Shown here piece after piece: positions 1 through 6,487 of a DNA stretch of 20,535 nucleotides. Made by a program: the position numbers and the translations under genes. This stretch comes from Thioalkalivibrio nitratireducens (GTDB taxonomy: Bacteria > Pseudomonadota > Gammaproteobacteria > Ectothiorhodospirales > Ectothiorhodospiraceae). Positions within the stretch are counted from its first letter, which is position 1; each line of letters starts with the position of its first letter. The notes beneath the pieces are model-generated. The model saw nothing but the letters and a program-made list of their open reading frames with translations, was not told the origin of the DNA and did no database searches. The stretch lies in contig JAABSN010000045.1 in the NCBI GenBank assembly GCA_011390385.1, positions 1 to 20,535 of the forward strand, given 5' to 3'.

Positions 1-343
1 GCGGGCCGGGATCGAGGCGATGGGCATGTCGTTCCTGGTCGACGCTGCGCACCGGCTTCCACAACTGAACGCGGTCATGGTTCCGGACGGCGTGGACGAA
101 GCCGCGGTGCGTGCCGCGCTGCTGGAACGCTACAGCCTGGAGATCGGTGCCGGACTGGGACCCTATGCCGGACGCATCTGGCGTATCGGGCTGATGGGGC
201 ATGCCGCGAATGAACGCAATGTGCTGTTGTGTCTGGGGAGCCTGGAGGCCGTGCTGGCCGAAATGGGTGTGGTGACACCCGGAAAAGCTCTGCCGGCCGC
301 GCGCGCTGTCTACTCCGAATGGCCGCGGGCCAAGGCGGCCTGA
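1..343 (+). CDS. Alanine/serine-glyoxylate aminotransferase, C-terminal part (5' truncated)
   Basis: An open frame enters from the left edge (first full codon at base 2) and stops at TGA 341-343, leaving about 113 residues. The segment is the small C-terminal domain of a class V, PLP-dependent aminotransferase of the alanine-glyoxylate / serine-glyoxylate / serine-pyruvate group: a LERYSLEIGAGLGPYAGRIW stretch is followed by RIGLMGHAANERNV, the conserved end of this family, and then a terminal helix. The PLP lysine lies upstream of the window. Family members transfer the amino group of alanine or serine to glyoxylate in photorespiration-like or one-carbon metabolism. Substrate cannot be told from this part. 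The next gene lies on the other strand, so this is the last gene of its transcript. Confidence 0.88.
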   Translation, partial: RAGIEAMGMSFLVDAAHRLPQLNAVMVPDGVDEAAVRAALLERYSLEIGAGLGPYAGRIWRIGLMGHAANERNVLLCLGSLEAVLAEMGVVTPGKALPAARAVYSEWPRAKAA

Positions 344-388
344 CAGACGCCGGAGCCTTCCCGGTGCCATTCGCATCCGCCCCTTGAC

Positions 389-404
389 ACCCTGCGCGCA
401 GGGT
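389..404. repeat. 16-base perfect palindrome after the aminotransferase gene
   Basis: Bases 389-404 read ACCCTGCGCGCAGGGT, identical to their reverse complement. They could fold as a 6-base-pair stem with a CGCG loop. There is no T-run after it on either strand, so it is not a standard intrinsic terminator. A TTGACA hexamer overlaps its left edge at 384-389 but no correctly spaced -10 box follows. It may be a transcript-end hairpin between the aminotransferase gene and the convergent small membrane protein gene. Confidence 0.45.
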
Positions 405-410
405 ACTCTC

Positions 411-490
411 CGCAGATTGCCGTGGGGCGCAGCCGAATCACACCGGGCGCAGTATCGCGCTCCGGTTCATTCCCCTCTTGGCCGCCCAAG
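411..490 (-). repeat. Probable decayed copy of the dispersed two-hairpin repeat
   Basis: Read on the minus strand, bases 444-411 resemble the second hairpin of the dispersed element at 6184, 12950 and 20000: the core TTCGGCTGCGCC is kept and is followed by CACGGCA-like and CTGCGG sequence. The first hairpin (about 490-455) is barely recognisable, and the terminal CTTTCACGTTAA tail is absent. Unlike the other copies it lies downstream of a gene rather than before a start codon. It is probably an old, degenerate copy. The resemblance was judged by eye. Confidence 0.35.
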
Positions 491-501
491 TCCGCAGGAC
501 A

Positions 502-771
502 CTAGCGATCGCCAGGTTCGGGCTGCCGGAACCGTGGCGAATACTCGTGCCAGACTTCCCGGCCCAGTTTCAATCCCAGCAACAGCCAGGGAAAGCCATG
601 AAGGACCAGGTCGAAGATGTCCAGCGGCCTCGTCAATTCGCCGTGGAACAGCCAGCGGACCTTCTCGGCAATATGCGGCTCGGGTACCCAGGGCGCCAGC
701 CCGAGGGTGGCCACGAAGATCACGAACAGCCAGACGGGTGTGCGGTCGATCCAAGCGATAAACTTGTTCAT
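502..771 (-). CDS. Small two-helix inner-membrane protein (often annotated RND transporter)
   Basis: This 89-residue protein has two hydrophobic segments, roughly residues 12-29 and 54-68, separated by an amphipathic stretch with the motif PHIAEKVRWLFHGELTRPLD. Short proteins with this pattern (a PEPH motif, then RPLDIFDL) are widespread in proteobacteria and are frequently labelled RND transporter, although they are far too short to be a pump. The function is unknown. The ATG at 771 has an AGGA ribosome binding site about seven bases upstream. It follows the glycosyltransferase genes on the same strand after 77 bases that hold a possible promoter, so it may be transcribed separately. Confidence 0.8.
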   Translation of the reverse strand: MNKFIAWIDRTPVWLFVIFVATLGLAPWVPEPHIAEKVRWLFHGELTRPLDIFDLVLHGFPWLLLGLKLGREVWHEYSPRFRQPEPGDR

Positions 772-791
772 AAGAGTATCCTAACCTGCTT

Positions 792-820
792 TTATTACAG
801 CAGGGACAAGGCCGCGAAAA
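792..820 (-). promoter_or_regulatory. Possible sigma-70 promoter for the small membrane protein gene
   Basis: On the minus strand a TAATAA -10-like hexamer (797-792) lies 17 bases after a weak TTTTCG -35-like hexamer (820-815). It is about 20 bases upstream of the start codon, so the leader would be very short. The AT-rich spot stands out in high-GC surroundings, but the -35 match is poor. Confidence 0.3.
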
Positions 821-848
821 TCCCGAGTGTTTTCCCTCGCTGCGGTGC

Positions 849-1466
849 TCACTCAGGACGCGTCAACGGCAAACCCACGAGAAGCTCCGCGGGGCAATGG
901 CGCAGATCCTCGGGCCGATCCAGGTCGGGACTCGAATCCAGTTCCGCCAGCGCCAGGCCGCCTTGCAAGCAGCGTTGCCTCGTTTCCGCAAGCACATCCG
1001 GCCCACCCCACGGCATTTCGTGAAACAGGCCGCTCGCAGCGACCGCCAGTCCGATCATCACGTAGCCGCCATCGAGCGCCGGCACCAGAACGCAGTCGTG
1101 ACCGGACCGCAATGCCCGGGCCGCAGCGCGCACGGTAGCGGCATCGAGGTGGGGGGCATCGGAACCCAGCAAAAGCGCCGGCAACTCGACTTCGAGCGCC
1201 GCCTGCATCCGTTGCCCGAGATCACCCGTCGCCTGCGGGTGCAGCGAACAGCCGAATTCGCGTCGGCATTCGGCGAAAAAGGGGTGCCCAACATCCGGTG
1301 CGCACCAGAGTTCGACCGGGCCCTTCCCGGCGGCACCGGCCTCGGCCAGCGCCCGCCGCACCAGACGCCGGTGCAACTCGGCAGCGCCCACCGCACCCAG
1401 CGCCGGTATGAGGCGGGTCTTCGCCGCCCCCGCAACTGGTGCCCTGGCAAAGACGAGAATCCTCAT
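849..1466 (-). CDS. TIGR04282-type glycosyltransferase (DUF2064 family)
   Basis: A 205-residue protein of the small GT-A-like, nucleotidyltransferase-fold family known as DUF2064 / TIGR04282. Visible marks are the N-terminal FARAPVAGAAKTRL signature, GDLGQRM near the middle, GSDAPHLDAATV (the acidic metal/nucleotide-binding loop), PALDGGYVMIGL, and PWGGPDVL with DLDRPEDL at the end. The open frame extends upstream to 1703, but homology begins at ATG 1466. That ATG overlaps the stop of the preceding glycosyltransferase as ATGA, typical of translational coupling. The TIGR name refers to arsenosugar biosynthesis, but the family is common where no arsenosugar genes exist, so the sugar substrate here is unknown. 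It is expected to be cytoplasmic. Confidence 0.88.
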   Translation of the reverse strand: MRILVFARAPVAGAAKTRLIPALGAVGAAELHRRLVRRALAEAGAAGKGPVELWCAPDVGHPFFAECRREFGCSLHPQATGDLGQRMQAALEVELPALLLGSDAPHLDAATVRAAARALRSGHDCVLVPALDGGYVMIGLAVAASGLFHEMPWGGPDVLAETRQRCLQGGLALAELDSSPDLDRPEDLRHCPAELLVGLPLTRPE

Positions 1467-2233
1467 TGATACCGGCGGGCGAGCCGTTCCGGGTCCGCTC
1501 CGAGCCAGTACTCGAAACGCAGTCGCCACATCAGCAACACGGTGCGCCATACGCCGCGCTGCTCCCAGCGCCGGGCCGAAGTCATCAGCGAGGCTCTTAC
1601 ACAGGCCGGGCGGCCAACCTGTCGCTTCAGCGAACGCGACAACGCGATATCCTCCATCAGCGCGATTTCGGGAAAACCGCCCGCCGCACGAAACACAGAA
1701 CACGTAACGAAGATCCCCTGATCACCGGTGGCAATCCCGGTCACGCAGGAGCGCAGGTTCATCAGGAAAGCGGTGATCCGAAGCAGCCGGCTCTCGCCCG
1801 ACAGGCGCACGCGGCAACGGCCCCAGGCATGCCCTGCCCGCAGTGCATCAAGCACCGCCGCAGGCACGTTCGCGGGCACCCGGGAGTCCGCGTGGAGAAA
1901 CCAGAAAGCGTCACCTTGCGCGACCGCCACACCGGCATTCATCTGGCGTGCCCGCCCGGGCACACTCGACAACACCCGATCGGCTCCCGGTGCAGCTTCA
2001 GTCAGGGTTCCGTCGTCGGAACCGCCATCGACCACGATGATCTCGTGCCCGCGCTTTCGCAGGGGCGCGAGATCGGCAAGCAAACGCGGCAGCCGCGTGG
2101 CTTCGTTGAGACACGGGATGACAATGGACAGCCGCCCCGTGGAGACGCTCGCTTTCGCACTACCTGCACGAAACACTGGAATCGACACGCTGTCCTGTCT
2201 CAACGCTCGGGGGGAACGATCTGACTCCGGCAT
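1463..2233 (-). CDS. TIGR04283-type family 2 glycosyltransferase
   Basis: A 256-residue GT2-type enzyme. The catalytic domain starts near residue 34 with LSIVIPCLNEA and continues with VDGGSDDGT (nucleotide-binding aspartates), RARQMNAG, FLHADSRVP (the DXD-like metal site), GDQGIFV and MEDIALSRS. It ends with TSARRWEQRGVWRTVLLMW, characteristic of TIGR04283. It usually travels with the TIGR04282 protein, as here, where the two genes overlap by four bases. The ATG at 2233 overlaps the upstream gene by 34 bases. A TTG at 2203 that overlaps the upstream stop is an alternative start and would remove about ten poorly conserved residues. The product may be a glycolipid or polysaccharide; nothing in the sequence fixes it. 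Confidence 0.87.
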   Translation of the reverse strand: MPESDRSPRALRQDSVSIPVFRAGSAKASVSTGRLSIVIPCLNEATRLPRLLADLAPLRKRGHEIIVVDGGSDDGTLTEAAPGADRVLSSVPGRARQMNAGVAVAQGDAFWFLHADSRVPANVPAAVLDALRAGHAWGRCRVRLSGESRLLRITAFLMNLRSCVTGIATGDQGIFVTCSVFRAAGGFPEIALMEDIALSRSLKRQVGRPACVRASLMTSARRWEQRGVWRTVLLMWRLRFEYWLGADPERLARRYQ

Positions 2234-3696
2234 CGCTCTGCCGGCACGTTCATGCGGTGGAGAACATCAAGTGCCGTCGTGATGAACGGCTGAGGCCCGG
2301 CAACATAGAAGTCACACGCATCAGGGTTATCCAGTCGCGTCAACGCGCCGGTGAGAGTGGCGGACCAGGTTTCCGGATCACCGCTGACGCTGTTGACCCG
2401 AAGCGGCCGGTAGCGGAAGGAATCCAGCGCGTCTTCCCAGGATCGACACAAGTTGTCCTGATAGTGACCGATCGCCCCGGTCGCCACCCAGATCAGGTCG
2501 ATCGCGTACGCCTCGTCGAGCGCGATCACATGTTCGATCAGGCTCTTGACCGCGGCAAAACCGGTGTCACAGGCCAGGAACACGAGTGGACGCACGATGT
2601 CCCCCGGGATCACGAAATCACCGAACGGTGCTTCCACTGCGATCGGGTCGCCCTTGCGCAGGTGCTCGAAGCAATATCGGGCGAACGGATCCTCCTTGTC
2701 TTCGGCGATGTGGAAGACCAGATTGCGGTCATCGCAGGGGCAGTTAGCCAACGGCAACAGGGCCTCGACCGGCTCGTCCCCGGCTCGCAGCCGCGCATAC
2801 TGGCCACCGAGGAAGCGCAGCCTTCGGGTACGCGGCGTCTGAACCCGCAGCAACATCACATGCGGTTTCGGCTGCTGAATCTCGCGCACCAGGGCATTGA
2901 TCGACTGCACCGCAATCTGGTCCGGACTTCTCGCGACACCGACTTCGATCACCAGGTCGGTCACCGGGGCCACCGAACACAGGAGCGCATATCCCTGCGC
3001 GCGTTCGGTCTCGCCGATCACGAAATCATGGGGCCGGACTTCCCTGACCTCGCCAGACACGACACGCGCCTTGCACTCGCCACAGTTGCCGTTGCTGCAA
3101 CCGTAGGCGATCGACAACCCGGCCCTGAGCGCCGCCTCGAGCACCGTATCGGCGCCCTCGACAAGGAATTCATGGTCATCGGGTACCAACCGCACCTGCG
3201 GTGCCATCACTGTCATCCAGTTCCCCCCATCGGTTTTCGCGCCCGAGGCATAACGCTCGACGCGCTCCTGATGCAGCGCACTCTGCACCGTCCGCTTGAT
3301 CTCCCGCACGACACTCCGGGTCGGCGCATCGCCCGCCTTCTCCAGTTCCCGCAAGCGGTTCTCCAGCGATTCCAGGACGCCGGCATACTGTTCGGTCTGT
3401 TGTCTGAGCCGGTTCAGTTGATGGCCCAGGCGCGCGAGGCGCTCGGCCAACACCTGCGGGTCGGGCAGGCTGCGGCTGGCAATATCCTTCCCCAGAGCGG
3501 CCGCCTTGATCTTGTCCAGCTTTTCCAGCGTCCGGTCGTCCGACATGCGCGTCGCCGGATACAGGTTGAGCAAGTCGTCGACCCCGACCATGCCATCGAA
3601 GCTGGGCAGTTCGCCGTGCTTGATCCGGAACTGCAACTCGGCGCGGGTGACACCCGCGAGTTTGGCCGCACGCAATACCGAAAGCCGTTGTTCCAT
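2200..3696 (-). CDS. MerR-like/coiled-coil protein fused to 2Fe-2S ferredoxin and flavin-reductase-like domains
   Basis: A 498-residue modular protein. Residues 1-55 look like a MerR/excisionase-type helix-turn-helix (VLRAAKLAGVTRAELQFRIK, then a VDDLLNLYP wing-like end). Residues 85-120 form a coiled coil. Residues 165-250 are a plant-type ferredoxin with Cys200, Cys205, Cys208 and Cys240 in the C-x4-C-x2-C...C pattern. Residues 275-495 resemble an FNR-type reductase, with GGQYARL, PFGDFVIPGD and DFYVAGPQPF. The usual flavin motif RxYS is replaced by LLPLAN, and the NAD site reads DTGFAAVKS instead of GTGIAP. Electron transfer is therefore plausible but flavin and NAD binding are doubtful. 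I chose ATG 3696 because the upstream frame to 3987 has no homology-like content. It is the first gene of the minus-strand glycosyltransferase block. Confidence 0.82.
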   Translation of the reverse strand: MEQRLSVLRAAKLAGVTRAELQFRIKHGELPSFDGMVGVDDLLNLYPATRMSDDRTLEKLDKIKAAALGKDIASRSLPDPQVLAERLARLGHQLNRLRQQTEQYAGVLESLENRLRELEKAGDAPTRSVVREIKRTVQSALHQERVERYASGAKTDGGNWMTVMAPQVRLVPDDHEFLVEGADTVLEAALRAGLSIAYGCSNGNCGECKARVVSGEVREVRPHDFVIGETERAQGYALLCSVAPVTDLVIEVGVARSPDQIAVQSINALVREIQQPKPHVMLLRVQTPRTRRLRFLGGQYARLRAGDEPVEALLPLANCPCDDRNLVFHIAEDKEDPFARYCFEHLRKGDPIAVEAPFGDFVIPGDIVRPLVFLACDTGFAAVKSLIEHVIALDEAYAIDLIWVATGAIGHYQDNLCRSWEDALDSFRYRPLRVNSVSGDPETWSATLTGALTRLDNPDACDFYVAGPQPFITTALDVLHRMNVPAERCRSQIVPPER

Positions 3697-3822
3697 CGCT
3701 TTGGAGATCCCTGGCCTGATGAGGGCGCCAATCCGCACTCGGATCCTCGCACATGGGGCCCCGATACCGCTGGGGTCTTGCGCCAAGATTAGCAGGCGCT
3801 CGCGGCCGGCGCAGCCCGAAAG

Positions 3823-3845
3823 AAAAAACCGCCCCGGAGGGCGGT
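3823..3845 (-). terminator. Rho-independent terminator, minus strand
   Basis: Read on the minus strand: ACCGCCC (3845-3839), a TCCG tetraloop, GGGCGGT (3834-3828), running into a run of six T. The 7-base-pair GC-rich stem and T-run are a textbook intrinsic terminator. It ends transcripts coming from the right, from the 24-codon ORF or an RNA at 3846-4152. It lies 127 bases upstream of the ferredoxin fusion gene, which therefore needs its own promoter. Confidence 0.85.
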
Positions 3846-4077
3846 GAAGGCGCGATGGAGGAGGATCGCGCATGCGCAAGACAGGCGGCGGAGACAAGGC
3901 CGCCATCCGTACAGCTCTCGGGTCCAGGCGGACAACACAGCAGTCATTCGTCAGCGCGCGGCACTCACCGCCATCAGCGGCGGCCACCGCTCAGGGCATC
4001 GCATCAGCCCTGCCAGGAACGAGCTTTACCGTCGCTCTCGCATCTGCAGGACCAGAGCAGGCCCGCGAGCCACCGGA

Positions 4078-4152
4078 TCAGATCGAATAGGCCAGCAACA
4101 TCGCTCCGATAATCGTCAGCGAAGCCATACCGGATGCCACGAGAATCTTCAT
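4078..4152 (-). CDS. Putative 24-residue single-helix membrane microprotein
   Basis: ATG 4152 to TGA 4078 encodes 24 residues starting MKILVASGMASL and ending AMLLAYSI: one charged residue at position 2, then a continuous hydrophobic helix long enough to span a membrane. GGAGAG lies about four bases before the ATG, one of the best ribosome binding sites in the window. The transcript would end at the terminator at 3823-3845, giving roughly 230 bases of 3' RNA. I do not recognise a family. Support comes from the ribosome binding site, codon reading and downstream terminator rather than homology, so chance is possible for so short an ORF. Confidence 0.5.
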   Translation of the reverse strand: MKILVASGMASLTIIGAMLLAYSI

Positions 4153-4381
4153 ACTGCTCTCCAATGCAGACGACAACGGCAACGCCGCTTCTCTATCCAG
4201 AAGACGGAAGCAGGTTCCGTGCCAAATCCGGCGCCGCAACGGAAATCAGTAAACAATGGTTTGTTTATATGTCGTTTTCCCATGAATCCGCTCCAGAGAC
4301 AATCTGTCGCGTTGCGCAGCCAATGCACCAAATTGCGCCAATCGAAACACGGGGGATTCGAGCAGAGCACCAACGTGCGAC

Positions 4382-4434
4382 CGGTGCGGTTCGGCTTCGC
4401 CGCACGGCACCCCGCACAGGTTCTTTCACGTTAA
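4382..4434 (+). repeat. Dispersed two-hairpin repeat, half copy A (second hairpin and tail)
   Basis: The second hairpin of the family (GGTGCGGTTCGGCTTCGCC, then CACGGCACC) is followed by a short spacer and the family tail CTTTCACGTTAA at 4423-4434. The first hairpin is missing or unrecognisable upstream. The tail ends only eight bases before the ATG of the RNA ligase gene, so the repeat makes up nearly the whole proximal leader of that gene. The only Shine-Dalgarno-like bases, CTGAAG, directly follow the repeat. Confidence 0.8.
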
Positions 4435-4442
4435 ACTGAAGC

Positions 4443-5540
4443 ATGGATCATCAGACATTGATGAATGCGCTGGAACTGGGGCGCGCCGAAAAACACTGCT
4501 TCGAGGATCTCGAGTACACGCGCCTGACGGAAACGGTCGCCCGGTATCCGAGAGGCAGCGTGGTCCTGCCGGACGGGGCCGTGATCCCCGGTTATCCGTC
4601 GATTGCGCGAATCCATTCCCTGTCGGCCGGGTTGCGCGAGCAGTTCCGGGGGCACTTCTGGGCCGAGGAAAAAATCGACGGCTACAATGTCCGCATCCTC
4701 AGCCATCAGGGACGCGTCTATGCGTTCAGCCGCGGAGGGTTCGTCTGCCCGTTCAGCACCGACCGCCTGCCCGATCTGATGCCGCTTTCGGTCTTCGAGT
4801 CCGAGCGGGACCTCGTCCTGTGCGCGGAGATCGCCGGTCCCGACAACCCGTATCTGGAGGGATCACCGCCGCACATCGAACACGACGTTCAGCTTTTCGT
4901 CTTCGACATGCTGCGCAAGGGTCAGCCGGGATTCCTGCCCCAGAACACAAAGATGCGGTTGCTCGAACGGCACGGCTTGCCGGCTACCCGTATCTTCGCG
5001 CGCTTTCGCCCCACTGACGTCGAACCCCTGCGCAAGCTGATCCTGCAACTCGACAGCGAGGGCGCGGAAGGCCTGGTACTGAAGGCGGAGGCCGAAGGCA
5101 ACCGTGCCAAGTACGTCACCGGTCGCTCGAACATCACCGATATCCAGGTATGCAGCGGACAGTTGCTGGACCTCCCACCGGAGTACTTCACCAACCGCCT
5201 GATGCGGCTGGCCCTGTTCGTAACCGAGCACAACCAACAGGGCGACCCGGAGCTGGAACGCAGTCTGGGCCAGGCGTTTCTGCAGGGGCTGGACCGAGCC
5301 GTGGAACGCAGCCGCGACAGCGGTCGCGTGCATCACCGCTACCGGTGCCGCTTTCGCGAGCGACGCAATGCCCTGCACTTCATCGAACACATGGCCGCGA
5401 CCGGTGGACAACGCGTGCGCATGGCGCCCGGAGTGCCCCGTAAGGAAGGTGGCTACTGGGCAATCGAGTTCGAACGGGTGTTCGATCGCATGACCGGCAC
5501 CTTGTCCACTGCGCTGTCCGGTGCCGTGCAATTCGACTGA
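4443..5540 (+). CDS. ATP-dependent RNA ligase, archaeal Pab1020/Rnl3 type (TIGR01209)
   Basis: A 365-residue nucleotidyltransferase-superfamily RNA ligase. Motif I is EEKIDGYNVRI, whose Lys would be the adenylylated residue. Motif III is the FVFDM region, motif IV is EGLVLK, and motif V is the NRAKYV segment. The length and the C-terminal helical domain fit the Pyrococcus abyssi Pab1020 / Methanothermobacter Rnl3 group, which joins or circularises 5'-phosphate and 3'-hydroxyl RNA ends in vitro; the cellular role is not settled. This group is typical of archaea and patchy in bacteria. Its convergent neighbour is the family's named partner protein, 18 bases away stop to stop. The ATG at 4443 has a weak ribosome binding site and directly follows repeat copy A. 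Confidence 0.9.
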   Translation: MDHQTLMNALELGRAEKHCFEDLEYTRLTETVARYPRGSVVLPDGAVIPGYPSIARIHSLSAGLREQFRGHFWAEEKIDGYNVRILSHQGRVYAFSRGGFVCPFSTDRLPDLMPLSVFESERDLVLCAEIAGPDNPYLEGSPPHIEHDVQLFVFDMLRKGQPGFLPQNTKMRLLERHGLPATRIFARFRPTDVEPLRKLILQLDSEGAEGLVLKAEAEGNRAKYVTGRSNITDIQVCSGQLLDLPPEYFTNRLMRLALFVTEHNQQGDPELERSLGQAFLQGLDRAVERSRDSGRVHHRYRCRFRERRNALHFIEHMAATGGQRVRMAPGVPRKEGGYWAIEFERVFDRMTGTLSTALSGAVQFD

Positions 5541-5558
5541 ACGCGGGTTCCGAAGGCC

Positions 5559-6158
5559 TCAACCGGCATCGGCGCCGGAGAGTTTTCCGTCCGCAAGGTT
5601 CTCCATCACCCGGCGCAGATAATCGACCGTGACCAGCTTGATCCCCATTCGGTTGCCGAGCTTGCGCATCCCCTGATCGGCGCTGGCCAGTTCGGCATCC
5701 AGCTCGAGTGCCAGGAGCACTGCATCGACGTCTTCACGCGAGTCGACCAGACCCTTGCGCATCGCCTCGCGAAACCGCTCGCGCAACTGGGTAATGAGTT
5801 CCGGCGGCATGTCGGCAGCCGCACCGGCACGTTTGGTATGCTCTTCGGCGATGCGCAGGCCGCGGTCGATCCGATGACGAACTTCGTCGATGAACTCGTA
5901 CAGAATGTCACTGGGAATCGTCAACGTGAAGCGACGTGGAGACCGTATCCAGACAACGGTCTCGAAGTCCGCTGCCAGCTCTTCGAGGTCCCGCATGGTG
6001 CGGAACTCCTCGTACACCGACAGTGGCATGTAGAATTCCGCCGGGCAGCGGCAGGCCAGGCGCAGGAAGGTCCGCAACCCCTCCCGGGGATCATCGCCGA
6101 ACTGACTGAACACATGGGGATTGGTGAAAAGACTGGTATCCAGAACGAAGCGGCGCAT
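5559..6158 (-). CDS. RNA ligase partner protein / HARP (minimal protein-only RNase P family)
   Basis: A 199-residue PIN-like protein of the MJ_0950 / RNA ligase partner family (TIGR03875), also called HARP, homologs of Aquifex RNase P. Members are RNA-free nucleases shown in Aquifex and Halorhodospira to cut the 5' leader from pre-tRNA. It begins MRRFVLDTS with the metal-binding Asp7. Further acidic residues Asp139, Asp143, Asp145 and Asp161 lie in VDSREDVDAVL and ASADQG, matching the PIN-type active site spacing. Residues about 85-135 are the helical insertion used for tRNA binding and oligomer formation in HARPs. The length is normal and no key acid is missing. It faces the RNA ligase gene tail to tail. 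Repeat copy B ends 25 bases before its ATG. Confidence 0.9.
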   Translation of the reverse strand: MRRFVLDTSLFTNPHVFSQFGDDPREGLRTFLRLACRCPAEFYMPLSVYEEFRTMRDLEELAADFETVVWIRSPRRFTLTIPSDILYEFIDEVRHRIDRGLRIAEEHTKRAGAAADMPPELITQLRERFREAMRKGLVDSREDVDAVLLALELDAELASADQGMRKLGNRMGIKLVTVDYLRRVMENLADGKLSGADAG

Positions 6159-6183
6159 GGATATATCCTGTCGCTAGACTGCC

Positions 6184-6311
6184 TTGCGGTGAAAGTCCAT
6201 CCCGTAGAGCGCCGTGAGGCGAAACCAAACCGCACCGGTGCCGGGTCGGGGTACCCCGTCCTTGTTCGGGCCTGGAACGGTGCAATTCGCTGCGCTCATT
6301 GGCACCCTACG
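6184..6311 (-). repeat. Dispersed two-hairpin repeat, full copy B
   Basis: On the minus strand it starts CGTAGGGTGCCAATGAGC, forms the first hairpin (closing GAATTGCACC), and has a variable middle of about 40 bases with its own GGGGTACCCC palindrome. The second hairpin (GGTGCGGTTTGG to CACGGC) follows, and the tail CTTTCACCGCAA ends at 6184. Its first hairpin is almost identical to that of copy D at 20000. The tail has diverged from CTTTCACGTTAA at the last bases. It points at the HARP start codon 25 bases away. Confidence 0.85.
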
Positions 6312-6487
6312 CCTGTGTCATGGTCTGGTGTGGCATCGGCACCATTGTATTCCTGGTCCATCATGGTCGGACCACTCGCGACGCGTCAACTCGGAATCTG
6401 GATCGGCGCAGATCACGCGCGTACCCTCGCAACCCTGTCCGCCGGCGATGGTCCACTTACAGAGGCAGCGACGTTAGAGGCACGGCA
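6312..6487. other. Rest of the 329-base gap before the methyltransferase gene
   Basis: The gap between the HARP start (6158) and the methyltransferase start (6488) holds repeat copy B and then these 176 bases. The methyltransferase frame stays open back to 6299, but the extra residues have no family-like content, so it is treated as leader. No convincing -35/-10 pair is visible. The ribosome binding site AGAGG sits about eight bases before ATG 6488. Confidence 0.6.

Larger units (their letters stand above)
3697..4442. other. 746-base intergenic stretch
   Basis: There is no gene of ordinary length here. From left to right it holds the leader of the ferredoxin fusion gene (3697-3822), a minus-strand terminator (3823-3845), a GC-rich stretch of 232 bases with several short GGCGG/CCGCC stems on the minus strand (3846-4077), and a 24-codon minus-strand ORF (4078-4152). 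Then come an AT-rich patch around 4249-4275 with an imperfect AAACAA/TTGTTT dyad and a half copy of the dispersed repeat (4382-4434). A 72-codon plus-strand ORF at 3872-4090 with a GGAGGAGG-like site has low-complexity content and is not called. Confidence 0.7.

Noticed and set aside
384..409. Sigma-70 promoter from TTGACA at 384
   Set aside because: The only -10-like hexamer (TACTCT, 404-409) is 14 bases away, no plus-strand gene follows, and the hexamer merely overlaps the palindrome.
849..2233. Calling the glycosyltransferase pair an arsenosugar pathway linked to arsJ
   Set aside because: The TIGR names mention arsenosugars, but no ArsS or arsenic methyltransferase gene is nearby, the pair is common elsewhere, and arsJ is 9 kb away.
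2257..3792. 511-codon plus-strand open frame
   Set aside because: It is the antisense shadow of the ferredoxin fusion gene, whose cysteine motif and domains are unmistakable on the minus strand.
3872..4090. 72-codon plus-strand ORF with a GGAGGAGG-like upstream site
   Set aside because: Composition is low-complexity with no recognisable fold, and it lies opposite the putative minus-strand transcript. Not enough support.
6299..6487. N-terminal extension of the methyltransferase to 6299
   Set aside because: The extra 63 residues are not family-like and begin inside repeat copy B. ATG 6488 has a suitable ribosome binding site.
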